Shown: piece by piece, positions 54,343 to 64,000 of the stretch
How the letters are laid out: each line of letters starts with the position of its first letter
Position numbering within the stretch: the stretch's first letter is position 1
From: Costus lasius
Taxonomy: Eukaryota > Streptophyta > Magnoliopsida > Zingiberales > Costaceae
Direction: 5' to 3'
Assembly (NCBI GenBank): GCA_027563935.2
Contig: CM050449.1
Span: 88,450,371-88,514,370 of the forward strand
Length of the DNA: 64,000 nucleotides
The notes under the pieces: model-generated
What the model saw: the letters and a program-made list of their open reading frames with translations, nothing else
What the model was told of the DNA's origin: nothing
Databases searched by the model: none
Position numbers and translations under genes: made by a program

Positions 54343-56121
54343 TGATATCTCGTATTTTTATAGTCTTTTTGACCAATATTTAATAGTGAATCGAGACCTA
54401 TTATCATATTTTTATATCCCTTTCCGGCTCATTGATTGTCTTCAGAAGCTTCACTACTTGTCATGTTTATTTGAATACAGGACAATTCACTCGCTTTTAG
54501 AGCTATATGGACATACATTTACATCTCTGAGTGAATCAGAAATCTTGACAAGAATTTTGGCTTTAGACAGGATTAATTTCAAGAATTACGGCTGCGGCCA
54601 TAATCTACATCATGACTGTAAATGGACCCATTTTTATGTGAGCATAGTCATAATCCGAAGTCATGTCTATGACTTCCTTGACAGCAACCTCTTGAATGAA
54701 GACAACCTTGATAAGAAGATTATGGGCATGACCATAATTCATCATGACCGCAATCTTCTGATCAATAATTTTTGACGCTACAACTATGGCCGTAAATCAG
54801 CTAAGGCCATACTGCTCACCTGTGAATTTTTAGAGGAATCAGACTTCTACACCAAGATTACAAGCATGGTCATAATCTGCCTCATGACCGTAATCTTGCA
54901 GCAGTCACATTAAATGCTAGCCATCAAACTTTAAATTCTCATAACTCTCTCGTTTTAACTAAGATTAAGACATTCTTAGAGTCAAAATGATGAGAATTAA
55001 ATGAGCAATAATTATTTGAGCAATTCAAGAATTAAAGAGAATCAATGAATGCATTACGATTACAGCCGTAATTGTCATTACACCTGTAATTATGGAGCCA
55101 CCTACATTAAAAGAGTCATAACTTTCTCGTCTTAAATCCGTTTTGGGCATTCTTAGTGTCAAAACGCCAAGAATTTAAAGGGCTATTAATTGTTAGAAGT
55201 TACTTTTGACTCTATTTAAAGGGTGAAAATCGAGTTTCAAGATGATGAGTCTTGGTGAGAGGTGGAGATTCTGGTCAAGAGCAAAGGGGAGAAGAAGATC
55301 TTGGTGCGCCACTCTAGAAGGCTTGAAGAAGGATAGTTACTGCCCTTCCTTGAAGAGTTCACTTCTTTCTCTCTTTTATCTTCTCTTATTTCTTCCTTCT
55401 CTTAGAGATTTGTATCGTAATGACGCTATGATAGCATAATTTCTCTATCGGAACTAGGGTGTAGTTGAGTTATATGGATCTTGTTTTCGAACTTGTTTTC
55501 TTATAGCATAAGCAATTTTATCTTGTGTTTATTTGATCTGTGCTATTTTACTGCTAATATTGCATTGGCCATGCAATTACTTTTCTTAGGCACCGCAAGG
55601 ACTGAAAGGAGAATTGCGACACTAGATCTGCTAGATTGAACATGCTTTGAGTTGTCAAGAATTAGGGTAGGATTTGTGTGAGAAACTTTATAATATCTCT
55701 GAACCTATTGGATCAATCTAGGTCTGGTTAGTCACGAAAGTAGGACGCTGATCTAGATTGATACCGGATTACACTGTCGAAAGAGGGTAATCTGTACCAT
55801 TAGCTATTTACTTGAATACTTTAAAGTTGCATTGTTATAATTTTAACTTGTTTGAATTTAAGATCCATCAACGAGATGAACCCGAAGTTCCGATGTCTCT
55901 AAACCTTATTTTTCTACCCAGAATTTTCTCTTACTTGATTCGGTCAACTTTTGCATTAAGTTGTATTTGATTTACTTTCTATAAACCCAAAACATTCAAT
56001 CAATTGTCTAGCTATTGATTTGTAATCACTTAGTACTTGATCACTGTCCATGTGGGATCGACTCTTAAATACTACTGCGATAAACCGTTACGCTTGCAGT
56101 TAGGTGGTAAAGAACACATCA
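54343..56121 (+). repeat. 3' LTR of element D
   Basis: About 1779 bp, TGAT...ATCA. Has its own set of palindromes (ATTACGG...CCATAAT, ATTACAGCCGTAAT, ATTACACCTGTAAT and decayed versions) between 54585 and 55090. A 155-codon open stretch at 54308-54775 spans the LTR start and is not a recognisable protein. Confidence 0.8.
54585..55090. repeat. Palindrome array in the LTR of element D
   Basis: Units near 54585-54604, 54785-54797, 54857-54876, 55059-55072 and 55077-55090, with core ATTAC-n-GTAAT or TATGGCCGTA. More decayed than those of A and C. The core (TACGG/CCGTA) resembles the element A motif more than that of C. Confidence 0.6.
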
Positions 56122-56331
56122 GTACATAAGTAGAGGACATACTGGACCAACCTACCATGAAGCTATAACTTGCATGTCATAATTCAAGTTTATAAGTGAC
56201 AGAATGTGTATTGGTTCTCAGACTTGAGATTATTAGCACTTACATGTGATTAGTGATATACTTGATATAGTCGACCACTATACATAACAAGGGAGTCATA
56301 ACAGCTGCCATTGGGTATGTCATAAATGTTG
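56122..56331 (+). repeat. Ty1/copia LTR fragment (family 2)
   Basis: Resembles the interior of the adjacent fragment 56332-56972 (e.g. GGACCAACCTACCATGAAGC against GATTAACCCACCATGATTAT, and CATTGGGTATGTCATAA against CATTGGGTACGTCATAG), so the two are separate LTR copies side by side. Confidence 0.55.
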
Positions 56332-56972
56332 GTGTATATGCCCTGCAAACCAATTACTTTGGCCTAATTTATATATTGTACTATGATTCATTAAGTAATA
56401 AAAGACATTGTCATTATTATGTTTTTATTATACCTGTGTAGAGAATAGAATTAAATAATGATGTCCTTGGGTTTGGTTTTTAACATTCTAAAAATATCCC
56501 TAGTCGAGTACCTTAGTGGATAGGGAACAACTTTAGTATAAGTGAGACGTGTGTGTGGGTTGGTTGGATGGTAGGCATTAACACAAGCACATAGGTGTAT
56601 GAAGCAAGATGTACTAGATTAACCCACCATGATTATTAGCTTAGGTGTCACTAAGTGAATATTACTATGTGAAGGTTTGCATTGGTCCTTCGATTTAAGG
56701 CTATCAACACTTTTATATGGTGAGTGATATACTTTGATATAACCTACTACCAAATTGTAATAGAGAGGTTATAATGATTGTCATTGGGTACGTCATAGGC
56801 TGTATGAGAAGTATGATATTCCAATAGTAATATTTGCCCATTCATTCAAAAAATATGATATCCACGGGGCTCCACCTCTTGGTTTATAATTGGTGAATAA
56901 CCTGTTTGTGTCATAACCATAAAATTGGGTCACAAAAGTATGAAACACTTGTCCAATTAGGATATAGTTAAT
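56332..56972 (+). repeat. Ty1/copia LTR, 5' part (family 2)
   Basis: Starts TGTTGGTGTATATGCCCT, the same start as the solo LTR at 18406-20561 read on its own strand. Truncated on the right, where an Athila-type LTR begins at 56973. Confidence 0.65.
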
Positions 56973-58252
56973 TGACACGTCCCACAAGTGCACGGTAATG
57001 TCAAAGTAATATAAAAAGTTGTCGAACCCATAGAGAGCAAGGTTAAGCACTAGAAAATCTAAGTCTCAACAGCTAAGCGATTCGAAACGAGGTTTTGCAA
57101 GTAGTAAGCAAGAACGAGAAATTAGTAACAATGATGCGGAAGACATCTATATGAGAGAGATCGAGACTTTGGTGTCCACCACACTAATAAATCTAACTAC
57201 ACTAAAAGTTATCTATTATGTGAGTTCATAGTATTACATAAGGAATCCTCCCTAAAGTACAGGATGCCTCCTCTCGGTCGGTACACCCTGGTGCCTATCC
57301 AAAACGATATCCTACTCTCACGGTGGATCACTCTAGATAAACCCAATGAGTTCGATGGACTATTGTGTTATCCTCGAGCGAAATCTAAGCGCTCTCGTGT
57401 CAAAGATTCGCAAGTTTTACCTAGGGAATCCGCCAACACGACCCTCCTCTTGGTCAGGGTCACGTCAACTACCACACGATACTATGTGGCCAAAGCAATA
57501 TCATGAAATAACTGCGCCAAGGTAAAATATGCTCATACAAACTTCAAAGTAACAGAACAAATTAAGATTGCATGAAAGAATTCATTAGTGGGCTTCAGCC
57601 AAGTCCCGAAAAGGGTTTTATGCTATAATAGTCATGAAAGCTAGCATAAATCTCTCTAAAATATCAAGAAAATTGCTACAAAATATTTTGGAGAGGAATG
57701 AGAGGATGAACCGAATAAGATCCCCAAAAATCCTGAAGATCTGACACTCCAATCTCTCGAAATCGCCCCGAAAAAGTTGTGTCGCCTGTTCTGTTCACCC
57801 TAGCTGCTTCGTGTACCGATTGCTCAATAATTTGGCAACAATAAAGAGGGCTTTTATATTCTTTGGATTCGCCTCCCTCTTAGCTTTCCAAAACATATTT
57901 TCTTGCCTTTTTTGGATTTGTTTTAGGGCTTGGATCGAAGAAAAACCAAGTGAAGGTCGGTCTGTGAAGTCACAATTACAGGTGAACCCCGCCAGGTTCA
58001 CCTGGCTGTGAAGTCTATTGTGGAGTTCTTTCGGATAAGAATCATCAGTGAACCCCATGGGGTTCACCCACCAGTGAAGTCTTCTGTAGGTTTTTGTGCA
58101 AGCTTCCTCCGAGAGAATCACGAGTGAACACCAAAAGCACGGGCAGGCCGTGACGTGTTCTGTGAATTTCCGAACATCAAGTGAAAGCACCGGTGAACCC
58201 CGCCGGGTTCACTTGGCCGTATTTTTCAAAGAAGCTCGGATTAGGCCAAAAT
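56973..58252 (-). repeat. Athila-like LTR (B/C type), truncated
   Basis: On the minus strand ends TGCACTTGTGGGACGTGTCA at 56973. It aligns with the B LTR (7690-8876), including GTTCGACAAC and the TAGTACTTAACCTTG-like end. Palindromes at 57980-58001, 58047-58068 and 58192-58213. Its upstream part is cut at 58252 by the copia LTR. Confidence 0.8.
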
Positions 58253-59986
58253 TGATGGAACCCTTTCAAGAGGGGAGGGCAAACCCTATTGTGAGAAGAA
58301 CCCCTTTCATGAGGGGGGCGCAAGTCATATCTTTCTTTCTCATAGCAGCGGAATTAGGGTTTCCACATAAGATCGCATTCTATACTTTCATATAATCAAC
58401 TTGAATAACAAGTGAGAGATTCGTTACCATGGCCATGGGAAGGAGTCGGCTTGGAAGCTAGAGAACGATAGGGTTCTCCTCCAAAGTGTGCCACACACAA
58501 GAAGAAAAATGGCCTACACCTTGTCGTCCTTGTGCTAGCAAGGCTTCAAGGTTCTTTGCCGTATGGAAGGGAGAGAATAGCTTGCTTGGCGAGACTCCTT
58601 TTCCTTGTCTTCGTCCTTGTCGTGCTTCACCGAAAAATTGGAGAAGCCTTCACAAGCGCATTCAACAAGTGAGTAACCTCCCACACTTATGTGGAGGCGT
58701 TACACACATCCCATTTGAAAACCGAATTCCAAATATGGAATGTGTTGAAGGCTTAAGCGTTCACGCCAAGTGAACCAAGCCCTTAACTCACCTTACATGA
58801 ACCATGCGCTCATCCATGAGCCGGTTCAATGTCGGTTTGGTCCAAGACCAATTAACCCAAGCCAAGCCAATAAATGGTCTAGACCATCTATGAACCTAAT
58901 GGTTCAAGATCTAACCGTTCATCTCCTGATGCTCTTGATCTCACCGATCTAGCATCATCTCTCTTGATCGAAGCTTACCGATCTCAAGCCCTAATCAATC
59001 AAACATGATCAGACCAGATCTCACTTACAATCAGAGATTAAATCCCTTTAAACTGAACCCAAACAATTCAGTCCACACGATCTTACTCAAGTAAGCCATA
59101 TCTCCAATTTGTGCGACCCTGAGGGTTTCCTTTAAATGTCGGTAACGATAACTCACGTTATCACGATCAGTGAGGGGTATCTAGCAACACATCACTGTCT
59201 CCCGATATAAAGGAAAGAGTCTTCCAAGACTACTCCCAAACCATAGCACAAGTGTGAATCAAACTCACGAGGCATGCATGTTTCCTTTGCCACTGGATGT
59301 TCTTATTGGACAAGCATGTCAAGCCTGTAACTCCAATACTATGAGCATGATTAGATCAGATGAACACTGTCATCTGGGTATGGCCATACACTTTCTCAAT
59401 CATCTCTTATAGAGGGGGGGGCCCCATTAGAACATCACACTCCTTGAACAAGGAGACGGCAATCCTTTATCTATCACAAGTGCCCTAACCTGACTCAAGC
59501 TCACCATCCAAGATAGTCTATAATCATTATGTTTCAAATGATATTGAACTACCTCAAAACAATGACAATCATCATTTAGAAACACAAGTGATCTCAAGTC
59601 AAAGGACATGTGCCACTTGCTGCTTACAAGGATCATTCACATTGTGACAAGCAATGGAATATCCCAGTAGGGTCTGTCCAGTACATCCAATGTACCCATG
59701 AGTCTACATCTTATTCCATGCTCGAAGCATCCTATAGGAGTAGCACTCATATCAGTCTCAATCATATCAAGGCTGTCTCATGTTCACCAAGATATCTCGA
59801 CTAAGGACTTATAGCCTGTCAGCCTAGCTGAACAGCTTTGAGACATTATTCAGAAGTACACTTATTACAGCAGACAAGGTAACAACCTGAATAATAACCA
59901 TGCCTTTTATAAACATAAGAGTTTATTACATGATACTTTTACAATCCCAAGGCCTCAAACATTAGCCTTAAGGGCATACCCCAACA
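58253..59986 (-). repeat. 3' LTR of the second copia element
   Basis: About 1734 bp, ends at CCCCAACA (59986) before the same purine tract as the first copy. The outer end TGATGGAACCC differs from the first copy's TGTTGGGTCCCC, showing more divergence outside the coding region. Confidence 0.85.
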
Positions 59987-60006
59987 ATCTCCCACTTGCA
60001 CTTAAT

Positions 60007-63000
60007 CTAATGGTTGAGAAATCTCAAACCCATATTATTACAGTGCTTCTCATGCTTCTGCTGCGCCAGAGGCTTGGTAAGCGGGTCTGCCAGATTGTCA
60101 TCTGTATGAACCTTGCATATTTTGATCTCGCCACGATCAATGATCTCCCGGATCAAGTGAAACCGTCTCTGTATGTGCTTGGACTTCTGGTGCGACCGCG
60201 GTTCCTTTGCTTGTGCGATGGCTCCAGTGTTATCACAGAAGATAACCAAAGGATCAGCACTCGAAGGAACGACACCAAGTTCTCTCACGAACTTACGAAT
60301 CCACACTGCCTCCTTGGATGCTTCCGAGGCTGCAACATACTCGGCTTCTGTTGTGGAATCAGCAACAGTTGACTGTTTGAAACTCTTCCACACCACTGCT
60401 CCACCATTCAAGCTAAAAATATAGCCTGACTGCGATCAGAAATCATCCTGGTCCGACTGGAACGAAGCGTCAGTATATCCCTCTATACTGAGTTCTTCCT
60501 GACCACCATATATCAAGAACATATCTTTGGTCCTCCGCAGATATTTTAAAATGTTCTTGACTGCAATCCAGTGCGCCAAACCTGGATTACTTTGGAATCG
60601 ACTGGTCACGCTTAACCCGTAAGCGACGTCTGGGCGAGTACATAACATCGCATACATAATGGACCCAATAGCCGAAGCATAAGGCGTATTGTCCATTTCA
60701 TCTTTCTCAGTCTGTGTTTGTGGACACTGACTCTTTGAAAGATTCAGACCATGTCTGACTGGAAGATATCCACGTTTAGAATTCTCTAAATGGAATCTCT
60801 CCAGGACCTTATCGATGTAAGTGCTCTGGCACAGCCCGAGAAGCCTTTTAGATCTATCCCGGTAGATCTTCACACCTAATACATAGGCTGCTTCTCCTAA
60901 ATCTTTCATCTGGAAACATTTTCCTAACCATGCCTTAACAGCATGCAGTTCAGGAATATCATTTCCAATGATTAAGATATCATCGACGTAGAGGATTAGG
61001 AATGTAATTACGCTCCCACTAAACCTTTTATATACACACGGGTCATCTTCGTTCTTGATGAAACCAAACTCAGAGATTGATTCATCAAAACGAATATTCC
61101 AGCTTCTTGATGCTTGTTTAAGTCCATAAATGGACTTCTTTAACTTGCATATTTTATGACGATCTGCTGGATTAGTGAAACCTTCCGGTTGTGTCATATA
61201 CACATCCTCATCCAGATTTCCATTAAGGAAAGCTGTCTTCACATCCATTTGCCAGATCTCATAGTCGTAATATGCTGCTATCGCGAAAAGAATCCGAATA
61301 GACTTAAACATGGCTACAGGTGAGAAAGTTTCATCATAATCTAACCCGTAGATTTGTTTGAAACCTTTCGCAACTAGCCTGCCTTTATAGGTAACCACGT
61401 TACCATCCATGTCAATCTTCTTCTTGAAGATCCATTTACAGCCTATAGGGATTACTCCCGGAGGCGGATCAACCAAATCCCAGACTTGGTTATCTGACAT
61501 GGAGTCCATCTCGGCTCGCATAGCTTCAAGCCATCTAGCTGACTCCGGTCCACTGACCGCATCCGCATAAGTGAGGGGTTCATCATTATCAATGATGTAG
61601 ACTCCGTCATAGCGCTCAGGCTGTCGACGGATCCTACCCGATCTTCGCGGTTCCCGTGATATTTGAGCCTCAGGTTGCTCAATAACCTGATTTACCGGCT
61701 CAGGCTCATCCAACTGTGCTTGACTACTTTGTCCTTCCTCTGGAATCTCATCCAGCTTTATTTCTCTCCCACTGGCCTCTTGCAGAAGAAATTCCTTCTC
61801 AAGAAATATGGCCGTCCGAGCAACAAACACCTTTTTCTCTTTGGGATCGTAGAAATAATAACCCTTAGTTTCCTTAGGGTAACCGACAAAGATACATTTC
61901 TCAGATCTGCTCTCCAGTTTCCCAGAGGCGAGCTTTTTGACATAAGCCTCGCAACCCCAGATCCTGATAAATGTCAAGCTTGGCTGTTTCCCATACCATA
62001 GTTCATATGGCGTCTTTGAAACTGCCTTGGATGGCACTCGGTTTAGTACCTTTGTAGCTGTTTCCAGTGCAAAACCCCAAAAGGAGTATGGAAGAGTAGC
62101 CTGACTCATCATAGAACGAACCATGTCTAGTAACGTTCTATTTCTCCTCTCGGACACACCATTCCATTGCGGTGTTCCTGGCGGAGTGAGCTGTGAGATA
62201 ATCCCACACTCCTTCAGATAGTCAGTAAACGTATGACTCAGGTATTCTCCACCTCGATCAGAACGAAGTGCCTTGATATTTCGGCCTAACTGATTTTGTA
62301 CTTCATTTTTGAACTCTTTGAACTTGTCAAAAGATTCACTTTTATGTCTCATTAAATAGACATACCCATACCTACTGAAATCATCAGTAAAGGTAATGAA
62401 GTACTGATAGCCACCTCTGGCATGTTTACTAAATGGCCCACACACATCACTGTGTATAAGGTCAAGTAAACCTGAAGTCCTTTGACCTTTGTTAGAAAAA
62501 GGTGACTTCGTCATTTTACCCATCAAACAAGCTTTGCATGTATCAATCTCCTCATAGGAGAATGATCCCAGCAGTCCATGATCATGCAACCGCTTAATGC
62601 GCTTCTCGTTTATATGGCCTAAACGACTATGCCATAGCAAGGTGCTGTCATCAGCATACTTGGCTTTCTTATTATCAATGTTTTGTATAGAATTTTCCAT
62701 GTCCAACATGTATAACCCATTGTTAATTGAACCAGTTGCATACACAATATTATCATGAGATAAAACACACTTTGAAATATTGCATTCAAAGGCAAATCCT
62801 TTCCTGACAAGAGCAGGAATAGAGATAATATTCTTGGTAATACTCGGTACAAAATAACAATTGTTTAATTCTAATACAACGCCAGATGGTAAAGAAATGA
62901 AATAGTCTCCTACAGCAACAGCAGCAACCCGTGCCCCGTTTCCAACTCGTAGGTCTACCTCATGCTGTCCCACCTGCCTTCTTCTCTTGAGTTCCTGTAC

Positions 63001-63891
63001 ATTTGAACAAATGTGAACTCCACATGCAGTGTCCAACACCCATGAAATGGTAGAAGAAGATAACATGACCTCAGTCACATATATACCTGAGCCAGAAGCG
63101 ATGCTTCCCCTCTTATCTCCTTGGAGCGCTTTACAGTCCTTTTTCCAGTGACCCAGCTGGCCACAGTGGAAACACCTGTTATCCTTCGACCGCTTCACCT
63201 TCTGTTTCAGGGCCTTGCTGTAATTCTTGACAGGGGCCTTGCCCTTCTTCCCCTTCTTCTTGTTCCTAGAAGGAACCATCAAGACAGAGGTTGAAGGCTT
63301 ACCCTTCAGAGTTTCCTCAGTGGTCAAGAGCATATTCAGCAGCTCTGCCGGCGTACAATCGATCTTGTTCATATTAAAGTTAATAATGAACGCATCGAAA
63401 GAGGGCGGAAGAGACTGCAGAATAATGTCCACAGCAAGCTCCTGGTTGATGGTATGCCCCAGTTTCTCCAGAGCCTCCTTGTGCCCAATCATCTTGAGCA
63501 CGTGAGCTCCCACTGGGCTCCCTTCAGCCAGTTTGCTCTGAAAGAAGAGCTTCGTCAGATTATAGCGTTCTGTCCTCGCCTGTGCAGCATACAGCATCTT
63601 GAGGTTCGCTATAATCTCTATAGCCGACATATCCTCATGCTGACGCTGCAGCGGTGGCGTCATAGACGCTAGCATCAGGCAAGCGACATCAATGCTATCA
63701 TTGACGTGCTTTTCGTAGGCATCCCGAACCGCCCTTGCGGCGTTCGGAGCGGGCTGCGGCGGTATCGCCGTCTCGAGGACATACAGTTTCCTCTCTGCCT
63801 TAAGAACAATCTTAAGGTGTCCGAACCAGTCAGAGAAGTTCGGCCCAGCAAACTTCTCCCTTTCCAGTAGGGATCGCACATTGAAGCTTAT
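60007..63891 (-). pseudogene. Copia Gag-Pol polyprotein, two point defects
   Basis: Same frame and domains as 24399-28283: zinc knuckle CFHCGQLGHWKKDC, protease LDTACGVHIC, integrase, YVDD reverse transcriptase and RNase H. The start codon is ATA (63891-63889) where the first copy has ATG. A TGA at 60438-60436 replaces the CGA (Arg) codon inside RNase H (after FQSDQDDF). No frameshift. Everything else is nearly identical, so the copy was lost recently. The next in-frame start would remove part of Gag. Confidence 0.93.
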
Positions 63892-64000
63892 GGTGTTCGT
63901 TGCTGCAGGAATCTACAACAAGCAAGAACAGCAAGGTCAGTATCAATGTTTCAGAATCAATCCAGGACTTAAGAAAGATTCTTTTCTCACTATTTTGTCT
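63892..64000 (-). other. Start of the copia leader, cut by window end
   Basis: Matches 28284-28390 of the first copy with small differences. No gene. Confidence 0.7.

Larger units (their letters stand above)
53022..56121 (+). mobile_element. Athila-like element D, 3' end only
   Basis: End of the second ORF, 3' untranslated region and a 3' LTR (54343-56121; TGATATCTCG...AACACATCA). The left part is displaced or lost at the chain of insertions ending at 53021. The TGCTTGAGGACAAGCA motif is at 54305-54320, followed by the purine tract TCTGGGAGAG. Confidence 0.75.
58253..64000 (-). mobile_element. Second Ty1/copia element of family 1, cut by window end
   Basis: 3' LTR 58253-59986, purine tract, gag-pol 60007-63891 and the first ~110 bp of leader; the 5' LTR is outside the window. 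Closely similar to 22660-31782 throughout the coding region. Left flank AAAAT (58248-58252) would be the target duplication, unverifiable here. Two visible coding defects. Confidence 0.9.

Overview
This is nuclear DNA from a flowering plant. It consists almost entirely of LTR retrotransposons inserted into one another, plus one integrated plant pararetrovirus. I found no host gene, rRNA or tRNA gene. The species cannot be named from the sequence. Plant origin is indicated by Athila-type elements with ATHILA ORF-1-like proteins, a chromodomain-bearing Ty3/gypsy element, Ty1/copia elements primed by initiator tRNA-Met, and a badnavirus/tungrovirus-like endogenous pararetrovirus (EPRV).

Layout, left to right. 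1-6537: Athila-like element A (minus; gag, protease, second ORF, one LTR), inserted into Athila-like element B (plus; 6538-8876). 8877-9650: copia LTR fragment. 9733-11116: a minus-strand chromovirus-type LTR with its primer site. 11122-15251: a complete element with two LTRs and only a gag frame (TR-GAG type). 15257-43288: a chromovirus (Ty3/gypsy with chromodomain) with matching CCAGG target duplications. It has been invaded by a solo copia LTR (15909-17610) and by the EPRV (17853-37616). The EPRV itself holds another solo LTR (18406-20561) and a complete, recent copia element (22660-31782). 43297-53016: Athila-like element C with both LTRs and a GGGCT duplication. 53022-56121: 3' end of Athila-like element D. 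56122-56972: copia LTR fragments. 56973-58252: truncated B/C-type LTR (minus). 58253-64000: a second copy of the complete copia element, cut by the window end.

How the parts relate. Elements A and C carry gag, a retropepsin and a second ORF but no reverse transcriptase or integrase core, so they would depend on enzymes supplied by others. The gag-only element and the chromovirus share LTR termini and a very similar zinc knuckle, which fits a dependent/helper pair. The copia copy at 22660-31782 is the only element here that looks able to encode all its own functions. Its sister at 58253-64000 has lost the start codon and gained one stop.

Most unusual signals: families of short palindromes, different in each Athila-like lineage, repeated in the LTR and again in the internal spacer ahead of the second ORF; an EPRV with a tungrovirus-like extra ORF spliced into a chromovirus with loss of chromovirus DNA and an inverted viral fragment at the junction; and successive insertions abutting at CCAGG sites.
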